DNA of 39,836 nucleotides from Hyphomicrobium sp. (GTDB lineage: Bacteria > Pseudomonadota > Alphaproteobacteria > Rhizobiales > Hyphomicrobiaceae): NCBI GenBank assembly GCA_030148725.1, contig JASBSU010000060.1:1-39836 (forward strand). Direction: 5' to 3'. How positions within the stretch are numbered: the first letter of the stretch is position 1; each line of letters begins with the position of its first letter. This document shows, one piece after another, positions 23,852-32,705 of this stretch. Made by a program: the position numbers and the translations under genes. The notes under the pieces are model-generated. The model worked only from the letters and a program-made list of their open reading frames with translations. It did not search any database and was not told where the DNA came from.

Positions 23852-26842
23852 TCAGAACTTCACGCTCGCTTTGGCTCCGAACGAGTGCTGCTGGGTATCC
23901 GCGCCGAACAGCCCGTCGTACTGCGCCTTAATCGTGGTCCCGTCCTTGAATAGGAGGTCGAGGCCGGCGCCCACGTTGCCCATGGCATCATCGACCTGGA
24001 CGATCGTCGCGAAGCTGCCGGCGTTGGCCGGCGCCCCGGCAAATGCGCTCGACAAAGCGAAGCTGTCCTCGCTGTAGAAGACACCGCCGACGCGAGCGAA
24101 CGGACGCACCAGCGTGCCGTCCCCGAGTTTTGCTTCGCCGCCGATTTCGATGGCCGGCGCCGCCGAGAAGAGGGTTTCCGTGCTGCTCGCGATGACGAGC
24201 GCCCCGGGGCCACCCTGCTCCTCCACCGAGCCGAGCCAGAGCTGCGTCGCCTCGAGGTCCACCATGGGCTTCAGGTACAGGGCGTTGCCGCCCGCCTGAT
24301 AGGCGACGCGCAGGCGGCCACTCAGATGAGAAACCGTCTGATCGCCGACCAAGCTCGACTGCAGGCCGCCGAAGCCGACCGGCCGCGTGGCGTCGGTCGA
24401 ACCGGTGCCGCCGAACACCGCACCGGCCGCATACCACTGGCCCATCGTGTGCTTCAGCGACACGCCGGCGTAGGCACGCGCGATGTCGGCCTTGGCGCCG
24501 TTCGACGTGTCGGCGTTGCCGTTCTCGAAGCCACCGGCAATGCCGAGCACGTAGCTCGGCGCGACGTTCACCTGGCCGCCGGCCGAGACGCCCCAAGACT
24601 GCTCGTTGTAGCCGGCGTTCTGGCGCGTCGCGTCCTGATCGAGCGTGCGGCCGCCAAGCGCGATCCAGAGGCACTGGTCCTCGCTCACCGCAGCCCACTG
24701 CGCATCGCGCGCCCGGCAGCTCAGCAGCGCGTTGCCGAAGGCATGCGCGCCGTAAAGGCTGGACGTGGCGCCATCGCCGTAGATCTCCGGCGAGAGCTGG
24801 TCGAGAGCCGCAGCATAGGCGCCGTTGCTGGTGACGGAGAGCAAGGCTCCCGTGACTTCGGTGAGGCGCGTCGGATCAGAGGCCGTCGCTGCGTTGAGGT
24901 AGCCACCGAGCGCCGCCTGGTTGGTGTTGAGGCCGGCCGATGTCGGCGCGAAGCTGATGTCGTAGGCGACCTGCACGGTGTTGGCGTCGGGATAGAGAAG
25001 GAACGCCTGCAGTGCCGGGCTCGCGATGAGCGAAAGACCCGAATGCGTCGCGCCGCTTCCCGCCGTCAGCACCGTCACTGTGCCACTGTTGATCGCGATG
25101 CCGGCGACCGACAGCGAGATGCTGCCGCCGAGCGCGGCGCTGCCCGACACATCCACCCGATCGGCAATGTTCGAGGCCGCGTCGAGGTCGATGGCGAGGC
25201 TACCCGTCGATGTCTGAACGAGGTTGCCGGTGAGGGCCGTCGTCTCGATCGTGCCGCTGCCGCCCGGCGAGATGACGCCCGCGTTGCTGACCGTATTTCC
25301 CGCGCCGACGCTCAGCACCGTGTTGACGTTCAGAACGCCGCCCGCGAGATTGTTCAGCGTATTGCTGCCGACGCCGAGGCTGACATCGCCATTGATGGTG
25401 CCGCCGTTCTCCAAAAGATCGTCGCCGCCTTCCATGTTGATCGCACGGCCGGTGTTGCCGGTGATCGTCCCGTAGTTCTTCAGGACGTCGTTGCCTTCGC
25501 CCGTCTGGATGGCCGAGCCGTCGCCGCGGATGAAGCGCGCCGATCCGGTGCCGGTGTAGTTGACGCCGTCGAGCGTGCCGACCGAGCGCGTGTCGACTCC
25601 GCCGCCTTGCAGCGTGATGATCGCGCTGGGATCGGGGATCACACCGTTTCCGATGATCGTCCCGGTGTTGATGATGGTGTCGTCGTTGATCGACGGCGTC
25701 GCCGTCGACTTGTTCTCGAAGCGGACGGCAAAGCCGGTCTCGCCGATGATCGTGCCGTGGTTGGTGAGCGTCGTCGCAGCCGTGCCCCCGCGCGAGCCGT
25801 CGGCGTTGGAATCGTTGTTGACGACGATGCCATAAGTTTTGCCCGAGATGAGGCCGTAGTTCAGCACCGTGCCGCCGCCGATCGAAAGGCCCTCGCTGTT
25901 GTTGAGCCGTCCGCCGCTGTCGTAGCCGGCAGCCCCTGTGCCCTTGATCGTGCCGTAGTTGGTGATCGTCGCCGCGAAGTCGATGTCGACGCCATCGCCG
26001 TCGCCCGTGCCTGATCCGTCATAGGCGCCGATGATCGTGCCGTAGTTCGTCACCGTGCCGTATCCGTCGGAGCCGACGCCCGAGCCGTTGCGGCCCGTGA
26101 TCGTCGCGCCGGCCTCGTTGATGACCGTGACGGTCCCGTTCGTCCCGACGTTGACGCCGTGCTTACCCGCCGAGATCGTGCCGCCGGTCTTGTTGATCAC
26201 CGTGCCGCCGTTGGTCTGCACGTCGACGCCGTCCCCGCCCGTGCTCGAAATGATCTGGCCCCAGTTGGTCACCGTCGCGTTCTTGCCGGGACGCACCGCG
26301 TCTTCGCCGACCGACTCGATAACGCCGCTGGCAAGGTTGTTGATCGAGATCGTCACGCCACCGGTTGCGATGGCCGCGAAGTCGATGACCTGACCCCCGG
26401 TCGACTTCATCGTCCCGCTGTTGTTGACCGTGATGTTGCCGGAGGTCACGTCCGTATTGATGCGGAAAGCATCGTCGGCAGAGGTGATCCTACCGCTGTT
26501 GTTGAGTGTGATGTCACGCGTCGTGGCGCCACCCGACGGCGCCTGGATCGCGCGCCCCGTGCCGAGGTTCTGGATCGTCCCGGCGTTGGTAATGACAACG
26601 GACGTGCCGTTCACCGTGACCGCATTGCCCGATCCGCCGTTCGCGGTGACGCTCAGTGCCGCGCCGCTGGCGACGTCACCGGTCTCGCCATTCCCGAGGG
26701 TCTGCGACGTCGTCGTCGTGCCGCTGGTGATGTTGAAGCTGGCAGCCGTTGCCGGCGCTGAAAGGCCGCCGAGGCATGCGCTGAGCGCAAGAGCGGATAC
26801 GCCGCTCGAAAGCAGTGAAGTACGCGACACGAGGATCCCCAC
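23852..26842 (-). CDS. large autotransporter with beta-helix passenger
   Basis: A 996-residue outer-membrane autotransporter. After a signal region (1-34) the passenger (about 35-520) is built from degenerate repeats around N-x-G-T-I-x-G (for example TNYGTIIGAYDG, TNHGTIIGETG, LKNYGTITGNTG), which is the pattern of a right-handed beta-helix. A link region follows, then the C-terminal barrel (about 730-996) ending KASVKF. It would be exported by Sec and displayed on the surface, probably for adhesion. The signal contains LSAC with Cys23, a possible lipobox. The GTG at 26842 lacks a ribosome site; GTG 26830 with GGGG before it is an alternative start. Confidence 0.85.
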   Translation of the reverse strand: MGILVSRTSLLSSGVSALALSACLGGLSAPATAASFNITSGTTTTSQTLGNGETGDVASGAALSVTANGGSGNAVTVNGTSVVITNAGTIQNLGTGRAIQAPSGGATTRDITLNNSGRITSADDAFRINTDVTSGNITVNNSGTMKSTGGQVIDFAAIATGGVTISINNLASGVIESVGEDAVRPGKNATVTNWGQIISSTGGDGVDVQTNGGTVINKTGGTISAGKHGVNVGTNGTVTVINEAGATITGRNGSGVGSDGYGTVTNYGTIIGAYDGSGTGDGDGVDIDFAATITNYGTIKGTGAAGYDSGGRLNNSEGLSIGGGTVLNYGLISGKTYGIVVNNDSNADGSRGGTAATTLTNHGTIIGETGFAVRFENKSTATPSINDDTIINTGTIIGNGVIPDPSAIITLQGGGVDTRSVGTLDGVNYTGTGSARFIRGDGSAIQTGEGNDVLKNYGTITGNTGRAINMEGGDDLLENGGTINGDVSLGVGSNTLNNLAGGVLNVNTVLSVGAGNTVSNAGVISPGGSGTIETTALTGNLVQTSTGSLAIDLDAASNIADRVDVSGSAALGGSISLSVAGIAINSGTVTVLTAGSGATHSGLSLIASPALQAFLLYPDANTVQVAYDISFAPTSAGLNTNQAALGGYLNAATASDPTRLTEVTGALLSVTSNGAYAAALDQLSPEIYGDGATSSLYGAHAFGNALLSCRARDAQWAAVSEDQCLWIALGGRTLDQDATRQNAGYNEQSWGVSAGGQVNVAPSYVLGIAGGFENGNADTSNGAKADIARAYAGVSLKHTMGQWYAAGAVFGGTGSTDATRPVGFGGLQSSLVGDQTVSHLSGRLRVAYQAGGNALYLKPMVDLEATQLWLGSVEEQGGPGALVIASSTETLFSAAPAIEIGGEAKLGDGTLVRPFARVGGVFYSEDSFALSSAFAGAPANAGSFATIVQVDDAMGNVGAGLDLLFKDGTTIKAQYDGLFGADTQQHSFGAKASVKF

Positions 26843-26843
26843 T

Positions 26844-26859
26844 TTGGTCGATTGACCAA
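26844..26859. promoter_or_regulatory. inverted repeat touching the autotransporter start
   Basis: TTGGTC (26844-26849) and GACCAA (26854-26859) are perfect arms around GATT, ending one base before the GTG start codon at 26842. A repressor site or an RNA hairpin limiting translation would both fit. If translation starts at 26830 instead, it lies in the leader. Confidence 0.4.
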
Positions 26860-26961
26860 GTGGTCGTATGTATCGAAAGCAATAGGTTCATGACGCGCAA
26901 TTGAAGATCTGCGATGCAACCGCGCCACGCGTGACGAACGTACGCACGTGCGGTGGCGCAC

Positions 26962-26990
26962 AAAAAAAGAGCCGCCCCGGAGGGCGGCTC
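26962..26990 (-). terminator. intrinsic terminator of the porin gene
   Basis: On the minus strand GAGCCGCCC-TCCG-GGGCGGCTC (26990-26969) forms a 9-bp perfect stem, followed by TTTTTTT (26968-26962). It begins 32 bases past the porin stop. Confidence 0.9.
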
Positions 26991-27022
26991 AAGTCAAGAG
27001 AGTAGGTCGGTCGTCGTGGCGC

Positions 27023-28294
27023 TTAGAACTGGATCCGCGCGCCGGTGATGACCATGTCGAAGTCGTCGAGGCTGACGTTGGTGCCGCCGCTGTTGACGAA
27101 GTCACCCTCGGAGTGGCGGTAGATCACGTAGAGATCCATCGCCGCCGCTTCGATGTTCTGCACGACGCCGCCGGCCCAGAAGGTCAGGTCGGAACCGAGC
27201 GAGTTGGTGGCGCCGTTGCTGGCGAAGAGCGCACCGGAGTCATCCTTGCGATACTCGCCGAAGATCGTCGTCTTGCCGATCGGGTGCCACTTGCGCTCGA
27301 TACCGGGCTGCAGGAAGAACGTGGTGCTCGACTTGTCGAAGCCAGGTGCCAGCGAGTCGATCGTCTGCTCGCCGTAACCGCCGTAGAGGTAAAGGCCGGT
27401 CGGTGCGTGCATCACAGTGCCGGCAGCGCCCCACCAAGTGCACTTGAAGCCCGAGGTCGGACCGGTGCAGTTGGTGGCAGCGGGATCCGTGCTCTCGCCG
27501 TAGCCGATGCGGGCAACGAGCTTGAAGTCCTGGATCTCGCCCTTGTACGACAGCGACGTATCCCAGAGGTCGTCTTCACCCCAAGAAGCCGAAGCGACGA
27601 AGCCTTTGAACTCCGGCGAGTCGTACTTGATGATGTTGCGACGTCCATCCTGGCCCGGCGTGCCGTTGTTATAGCCGGCCATGATGTTGCCCCACGTCAG
27701 GCCACCGACGGCGGCACCGTTGGAGCGCAGGCCGAACGCGCCGAGGGCGACGCGTGCTGCTTCCGCATCCGAGTAGTTGCGCGTGTTGGCGCCGTCGGCG
27801 TCGTCGAGCAGATGGTAGGTCGACGTGCCGTCGAGGCCGACCGTCAGCTTGCCGTACGTCTTGCTCTTGAGGAACCAGCTGCTCTTGCGAAGCGTGAGCG
27901 ACGTAGAGCTACCGGTGCTCGTCTGCGAGAACGAGCTCGAGGCGGCGCCTGCGACGCCGACTTCCAGAGTGTAGCCAGCCGACCAGTCCTTATCGATCTT
28001 GGCATCACCGGCGAACTTGAAGCGCGACTGCTCCAGCGAGTTCGTGCCGATGTAGACGTTCTGTTCCGTGCCGTCGTCCCAGAAGAACGCGGCCTCGTTG
28101 ACCCAGCCCGAAATCGTCAGGCTGACCTTGCGATTGCCCTTGCGAGCGGTCGTCGCCTCGAGTTCGGCAACGCGCTCCTCGAGATCGCTGCAGCAATCTC
28201 CTCCGAGGTCTGCTGCCTGAGCGCTTGCGCCGCCCAGCATCAGCCCACTCACGGCCAGGGCGCAAACCCACCCCGCCTTTACTCCCCCACTCAT
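27023..28294 (-). CDS. outer-membrane porin
   Basis: A 423-residue porin with a Sec signal (about 1-28, ending SAQAA). A short coiled-coil segment (DLEERVAELEATTARK) follows, and then alternating beta strands from VSLTISGWVNEAAFF to the terminal strand MVITGARIQF, which ends in Phe as outer-membrane barrels do. This layout is common for the porin family of Hyphomicrobiales and provides trimeric diffusion channels. ATG 28294 is chosen with GGAG seven bases upstream; a TTG six bases further out is in frame. It ends in a strong terminator and is probably a single-gene transcript. Confidence 0.9.
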   Translation of the reverse strand: MSGGVKAGWVCALAVSGLMLGGASAQAADLGGDCCSDLEERVAELEATTARKGNRKVSLTISGWVNEAAFFWDDGTEQNVYIGTNSLEQSRFKFAGDAKIDKDWSAGYTLEVGVAGAASSSFSQTSTGSSTSLTLRKSSWFLKSKTYGKLTVGLDGTSTYHLLDDADGANTRNYSDAEAARVALGAFGLRSNGAAVGGLTWGNIMAGYNNGTPGQDGRRNIIKYDSPEFKGFVASASWGEDDLWDTSLSYKGEIQDFKLVARIGYGESTDPAATNCTGPTSGFKCTWWGAAGTVMHAPTGLYLYGGYGEQTIDSLAPGFDKSSTTFFLQPGIERKWHPIGKTTIFGEYRKDDSGALFASNGATNSLGSDLTFWAGGVVQNIEAAAMDLYVIYRHSEGDFVNSGGTNVSLDDFDMVITGARIQF

Positions 28295-28491
28295 ACGCAA
28301 CTCCTACGAAGTACGCTTCAACCCGGCCTTCGATCGACGCAACAGACAAACCGATTACGCGATGACGCCGCCCAACGAGAACCCTGCCGAATTCTCGCTC
28401 AGCCACCGCAGCGATAGCTTGCGGAAAGGGCCCGCGTAAATGCTGATTCGTTATATGACAGTTTATGACGTAATCGCTGGATTGCTTTGCA

Positions 28492-29178
28492 TCACTGCGA
28501 CGTTTTATTCCGAGGCCAATGCCCCTTCAGCATGCGCCGAATAACTTCCGGATGAAACGGCTTCTCATTAGCACCGAGAAAGCCCGCATCGGAAAGTCGG
28601 CTGCTGATTTCGCGCAGTGTAATGCGCTCGCCGCTGCTGCGGCTGGCTTGGTAGAGACGCTTCGCCATCAGCGTCGCTTCCGGCGCCAGTTCCGCATACG
28701 TCTTGCGGTGCCCGCGCCCCGTCCGCGTTTGGCTCGCCGTCACCGTCAAACGTGCTGCCGCGCCTGTCATCGCAGCATCGAATTGCGCTGTCTCTGCGAG
28801 GATTTTGCGGATTTCCGGGTGCGTGTCGGATTCCGCCGCGAACGCATCCGGTGCATCTGCCGCAATGAGATCGACCCCGCGCTCGCGCAGCCTCTCGTAA
28901 CCGACGACACGCTCTACCACCAAGTCTGAGAAAAGGCCCGGCGTGCTCACGATCACGGCACGTGCCGCATTGAGGTCTATGCGCACCAGAAGGTCGGTGA
29001 GATTTGCAAGGGTCAAAGCCGGGACGAGACCGCTCTCGAAAGCGGCGCTCAATTCCCCGACGATTTCAAAGCCGCTTGCTACCGCAAAAGCACGAATAGC
29101 GCTGATCTGGGCGACCCCAAATCCGCGACGCAAAAACGCCAATGCCGGTTTCAGCTCCGAACCGACTTTCTGGAGCAT
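28492..29178 (-). CDS. serine-recombinase-like protein lacking catalytic residues
   Basis: A 228-residue protein aligned by eye to resolvase/invertase-type recombinases. AFLRRGFGVAQISAIRAFA (14-32) matches the YxRVSTxxQ start, but the nucleophile position is Gly19; Arg17 is kept. The DRLxR site is TPGLFS, with Gly81 and Ser84 in place of both arginines. GVDLIAADAPDAF (101-113) matches the GVxFxAxDxPDA segment, and the end TLREISSRLSDAGFLGANEKPFHPEVIRRML fits the recombinase C-terminal domain. It should therefore be inactive in strand cleavage and perhaps only bind DNA. ATG 29178 is the likeliest start; GTG 29316 would add 46 residues unlike the family. Confidence 0.65.
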   Translation of the reverse strand: MLQKVGSELKPALAFLRRGFGVAQISAIRAFAVASGFEIVGELSAAFESGLVPALTLANLTDLLVRIDLNAARAVIVSTPGLFSDLVVERVVGYERLRERGVDLIAADAPDAFAAESDTHPEIRKILAETAQFDAAMTGAAARLTVTASQTRTGRGHRKTYAELAPEATLMAKRLYQASRSSGERITLREISSRLSDAGFLGANEKPFHPEVIRRMLKGHWPRNKTSQ

Positions 29179-29565
29179 TAAACCACTCGTATTTATGGAG
29201 GCTTTGTTTTGCAGCGTTTCTTGGCGCCCGTACGAAAGCGGCAATGGCGAATGCCTGCTGCAATCGGCTGGTACGCAAAACCCGAGCGGACGCCTGCGCT
29301 TCCGTCGCCCAGACACTGCCGGCAGAAGTTTGTGCCGTCCTTACAGGCTCCTTACGGATCGGTAAGAAAGAGCGCAGCGAGTCACGAACTGTCACACGAG
29401 AGGAACGCCAAGCGCGATTACGCATGCCGCGCGAATGCACGGCGGTACGCGCGGACCATCGCGTTTGACGCTTATGTGAAAGGTGTCGTGCGTTGCGCGG
29501 ATGTCACGCCGAAAGCGACGTGGGAGGGCGTGCGGGACCCGACCGATCCAACCGCCCGACCCGGT
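29179..29565. other. intergenic stretch between recombinase-like gene and purM
   Basis: No convincing gene lies in these 387 bases. Open frames on the plus strand are short of coding bias and lack ribosome sites. There is a weak palindrome, CTTAC-ggatcg-GTAAG, at 29351-29366, which might be an operator for the leftward gene. It is the right-hand edge of the segment separating purM from purN; no target-site duplication or tRNA end was found. Confidence 0.5.
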
Positions 29566-30690
29566 TCAGGCGTACTGCAGCCGGCCGGAATACTGGACAG
29601 CCCACGTATCGCCTTTGCCCTTGGCATCCGAGCGCGCGCCGCCCGGTGGCACGACCTCGCCGATCACGTACGGCGCCTCGCCCAACTCCTGCATCAGGCG
29701 CACCAGGCTATCCGCATCGGCCTTGGCGACGACCATCACCATTCCGATGCCGCAGTTGAAGGTCTTCAGCATCTCTTCGTCGGGCAGCCGCCCGGTCGAG
29801 GCGAGCCAACCGAACACCGGCAGCGCCGCAAACGAGCCAAGGTCGATGCGCGCCGCCACCGTTTCAGGCAGCACGCGCGGGACGTTCTCCGACAACCCGC
29901 CCCCGGTGATGTGCGCCAGCGCCTTGATGGCCCCGTGCGCGCCGCCGACCGCCTCGATGGCAGCCAGCACCGGCTTGACGTACACGCGGGTTGGCGCGAG
30001 CAGCGCCTCCGCAAGGCTCCGCCCCTGGTCGAAAGGCGCCGACGCATCCCAATTGAGACGGCTCTCGGCCACCAGGCGCCGCACCAGCGAATAGCCGTTC
30101 GAATGAACGCCTGAAGCCGCGAGCCCGATCAGCACGTCGCCGACTTCGATATCCGTCCGCGGCAGGATCTCGCCCCGCTCCACGGCGCCGACCGCAAAGC
30201 CGGCAAGATCGTAGTCGCCCGGCTGGTACATGCCCGGCATCTCGGCCGTCTCCCCGCCGATGAGCGCGCAGCCGGCCTGCCGGCAGCCATCGGCGATGCC
30301 CGACACGACCGCCTTGGCGGTCGCGACGTCAAGCTTCCCGCAGGCGAAATAATCGAGGAAAAACAGAGGTTCGGCACCCTGCACCACGAGGTCGTTTACG
30401 CACATGGCCACGAGGTCGATGCCGATTGTCGCGTGATGCCCGGTGTCGATCGCGATCTTGAGCTTGGTGCCGACGCCGTCGGTCGCCGAAACGAGCACCG
30501 GATCCCGGAATCCGGCCCCTTTGAGGTCGAAAAGTCCGCCGAACCCGCCGAGGTCCGTGTCCGCCCCGGCCCGGCGCGTCGACCGCGCCAGCGGCTTGAT
30601 GAGCTCGACTAGGCGGTTTCCCGCGTCGATGTCGACCCCGGCGTCGCGGTAGGTGATGGCCGGGTTGCGTTCCCGATCGGCGTCTGTCAT
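29566..30690 (-). CDS. purM: phosphoribosylformylglycinamidine cyclo-ligase
   Basis: A 374-residue AIR synthetase, the fifth step of purine synthesis. Typical segments are [82 protein letters not shown] and [16 protein letters not shown], all in order. Length is slightly above that of E. coli PurM (345). It is divergent from the DUF2066 gene with 125 bases between starts. purN is not adjacent, which is unusual for the group. Confidence 0.97.
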   Translation of the reverse strand: MTDADRERNPAITYRDAGVDIDAGNRLVELIKPLARSTRRAGADTDLGGFGGLFDLKGAGFRDPVLVSATDGVGTKLKIAIDTGHHATIGIDLVAMCVNDLVVQGAEPLFFLDYFACGKLDVATAKAVVSGIADGCRQAGCALIGGETAEMPGMYQPGDYDLAGFAVGAVERGEILPRTDIEVGDVLIGLAASGVHSNGYSLVRRLVAESRLNWDASAPFDQGRSLAEALLAPTRVYVKPVLAAIEAVGGAHGAIKALAHITGGGLSENVPRVLPETVAARIDLGSFAALPVFGWLASTGRLPDEEMLKTFNCGIGMVMVVAKADADSLVRLMQELGEAPYVIGEVVPPGGARSDAKGKGDTWAVQYSGRLQYA

Positions 30691-30815
30691 GTGACCTTGG
30701 AACCCAACTTTTGCCCGGTTGCCTGCGAAAGATGCGGCGTCCTAGCAGCTTCGACGGTGGGTGGGCAACTCGCGGCGAGTCTGTGCGCAATTCTAGGGCT
30801 GGAAGTGGGGAGCAA

Positions 30816-31934
30816 ATGCGCGTGCCGGCCATCCGGAACAGCTTTCTGTGGGTAATATTGGCCACGGCCCTCGCCGGCGGCACTGCCCTGGCGGGAGATG
30901 AGGTGTTCACCGTCGGGAACTACCCAATCGACGCCGAGGCCGCCAACGCCGTGGCAGCCAAGAAAAAGGCGATGGCCGACGGCCAGCAGTCGGCGTTCCA
31001 CTCGCTTTTGAAGCGCCTCGTCCCCGTCACCGACTATGACCGTCTGAAGCGGCTTTCCGCCCTAAAGTCCTCTGGCTTTCTCGACGGCGTATCCGTTCGC
31101 TCCGAGCGCAATTCGAGCACCCGCTACATCGCGAGCCTCGACTTCTCCTTCCGTGCCGACAGCGTTCGCGCCATCCTGCAGCAGGAAGGCATCCCATTCG
31201 TTGAGGATCAGGCCCGTGAGATCATCGTCGTTCCGGTCGTGCGCAATGCCGACGGCGCGATAGACGCTGGCCCCGCCGCGCGTGCCTGGACGGAAGTCTG
31301 GAAGGGGCTCGACCTCGAGCATTCTCTGACGCCCCTCGGCCTCCAGTCCGTCAAGGCTGAGATCAAGCCGGACACCATCAAGACGGCCGCCGAGGGCCGT
31401 GGCGCCGAGCGCGCCATCGCGGGTGCCTATGGTTCTCCCTACGTCGTGCTGGCGATTGCCGAGCCCGACCCGGCGACCGCGCGTCTCAACGTCACCATGT
31501 CGGGCTTCGACGCCGTCGGCAGCCTCAACCTGCGCCGCAGCTACCGCATCTTCGATGGCGACACGGCCTATGCCATGGAACTTGCCGCAGTCATCGGCCT
31601 CGGCGTGCTGGAGGGACGCTGGAAAGCCAAGAAGATTACCCCCGTCGGCGCCTCCGCGTACGCACCGGCTTACGCCTCCACCTCGTCTGGCAGAGGCGCC
31701 GAGGTCGCCGTACGCGCTCAGTATCAGAGCCTTGGGGAGTGGAGCGAGATGCGCCGCCGGTTGCTCAATCTCCCCGGCGTCGAGGATATGCGGATCGAGG
31801 CGGAATCGGCCCGCGGCGCCGATCTGACATTGCGATTTCCGGGCGGTGCAGGCCAGTTGGCGACCGCACTCTACGGCAGTGGGCTCGCCCTCGAAAACGG
31901 TTCGGACCGTCTCATTCTTCGTTCGGCCCAGTAG
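30816..31934 (+). CDS. DUF2066 exported protein
   Basis: A 372-residue protein with a signal peptide (about 1-26, ILATALAGGTALAGD). The body has the DUF2066 pattern: AAAKKKAMADGQQSAFHSLLKRLVP-type helix early, then SVRSERNSSTRYIASLDFSFRADSVRAILQQEGIPF. The function is unknown; a periplasmic or envelope role is inferred. ATG 30816 follows GGGGAG. In many alphaproteobacteria this gene lies between purM and the CDP-alcohol transferase, as here, and the following five genes run in the same direction. Confidence 0.85.
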   Translation: MRVPAIRNSFLWVILATALAGGTALAGDEVFTVGNYPIDAEAANAVAAKKKAMADGQQSAFHSLLKRLVPVTDYDRLKRLSALKSSGFLDGVSVRSERNSSTRYIASLDFSFRADSVRAILQQEGIPFVEDQAREIIVVPVVRNADGAIDAGPAARAWTEVWKGLDLEHSLTPLGLQSVKAEIKPDTIKTAAEGRGAERAIAGAYGSPYVVLAIAEPDPATARLNVTMSGFDAVGSLNLRRSYRIFDGDTAYAMELAAVIGLGVLEGRWKAKKITPVGASAYAPAYASTSSGRGAEVAVRAQYQSLGEWSEMRRRLLNLPGVEDMRIEAESARGADLTLRFPGGAGQLATALYGSGLALENGSDRLILRSAQ

Positions 31935-32049
31935 TTCGGACGCCAACGCAGCGGCTATAAGCAGCGGAACAACAACAAGGCGACGAACCGTGTGGGGCGT
32001 CGCTTCAGGGATGGACAGTTAGTGCGATGATCGGGAAGTTCGTCCTCTA

Positions 32050-32070
32050 CGCCGGCTGCGAAGGCCGGCG
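32050..32070 (+). other. perfect hairpin before the CDP-alcohol transferase gene
   Basis: CGCCGGC (32050-32056) and GCCGGCG (32064-32070) pair perfectly around a 7-base loop, 21 bases before the ATG. There is no T tract. It could adjust translation or mRNA stability; no known motif was recognised. Confidence 0.35.
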
Positions 32071-32091
32071 AGCTTCGGCATCGGCATTCTG

Positions 32092-32658
32092 ATGGACCGG
32101 CTGCTCAACATCCCGAATATCATCACTCTGGCACGCGTCATTCTCGTGCCGGTCGTGTTCTGGCTACTCATCACCGACGAGACGCAGGTCGCATTCTTCG
32201 TCTTCATCATCGCCGGAATCTCCGACGCTGTTGACGGCTACCTCGCCAAGACCTTCGGCTGGCAGACGGAGCTTGGCGCATACCTCGACCCGCTCGCCGA
32301 CAAGCTGTTGATCGTCAGCATATTTCTGGCGCTTGGCGTCGACGGCAGGTTGCCGCTGTGGCTGGTCGTGGCCGTCGTCTCGCGCGATATCCTCATCGTC
32401 ATCGCGGTGATGCTGTCCTGGCTGCTCGACCGGCCCGTGCGCATCAAACCGCTCATCGTGTCGAAAGCCAACACCGTTGCGCAGATCGTGCTCGCAGCCA
32501 CCGTGCTCGCCGACGAGGGCTTCGGCCTCGGTCTCGGCTGGACACGCTTCATCCTCGTTTGGCTCACGGGCGCGCTCACGGTCGCATCGCTGGCTGCCTA
32601 TTTGAATAGTTGGCTGCTACATATGTCCGGCTATGAATCGCCGGAGGCTCGCCCCTGA
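32092..32658 (+). CDS. CDP-alcohol phosphatidyltransferase family protein
   Basis: A 188-residue integral membrane enzyme. The CDP-alcohol motif is DGYLAKTFGWQTELGAYLDPLADK, with the conserved DG...AK...G...D...D positions, near residues 46-71. It begins LLNIPNIITLARVILVPVVFWLL, the usual first helix. The enzyme family attaches an alcohol headgroup to a CDP-lipid, for example glycerol phosphate in PgsA, but this branch is not the only candidate in such genomes and the alcohol cannot be named. It stands in the conserved block with DUF2066 and the AI-2E permease. No strong ribosome site precedes the ATG. Confidence 0.88.
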   Translation: MDRLLNIPNIITLARVILVPVVFWLLITDETQVAFFVFIIAGISDAVDGYLAKTFGWQTELGAYLDPLADKLLIVSIFLALGVDGRLPLWLVVAVVSRDILIVIAVMLSWLLDRPVRIKPLIVSKANTVAQIVLAATVLADEGFGLGLGWTRFILVWLTGALTVASLAAYLNSWLLHMSGYESPEARP

Positions 32659-32705
32659 AGTCGTTGGGGCGCGGCCGGTCCGATGGCGGCCGAGGGGCAA
32701 ACAGC

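Noticed and set aside
24326-26014. 562-residue open frame opposite the large autotransporter
   Set aside because: It is the antisense of a well-supported gene. The high GC3 of the real gene removes stops on the opposite strand; the product is low-complexity and rich in Arg, Ala and Asp.
29351-29366. CTTAC...GTAAG palindrome as an att site
   Set aside because: Arms are only five bases, there is no second copy at the purN side, and no active integrase is present.
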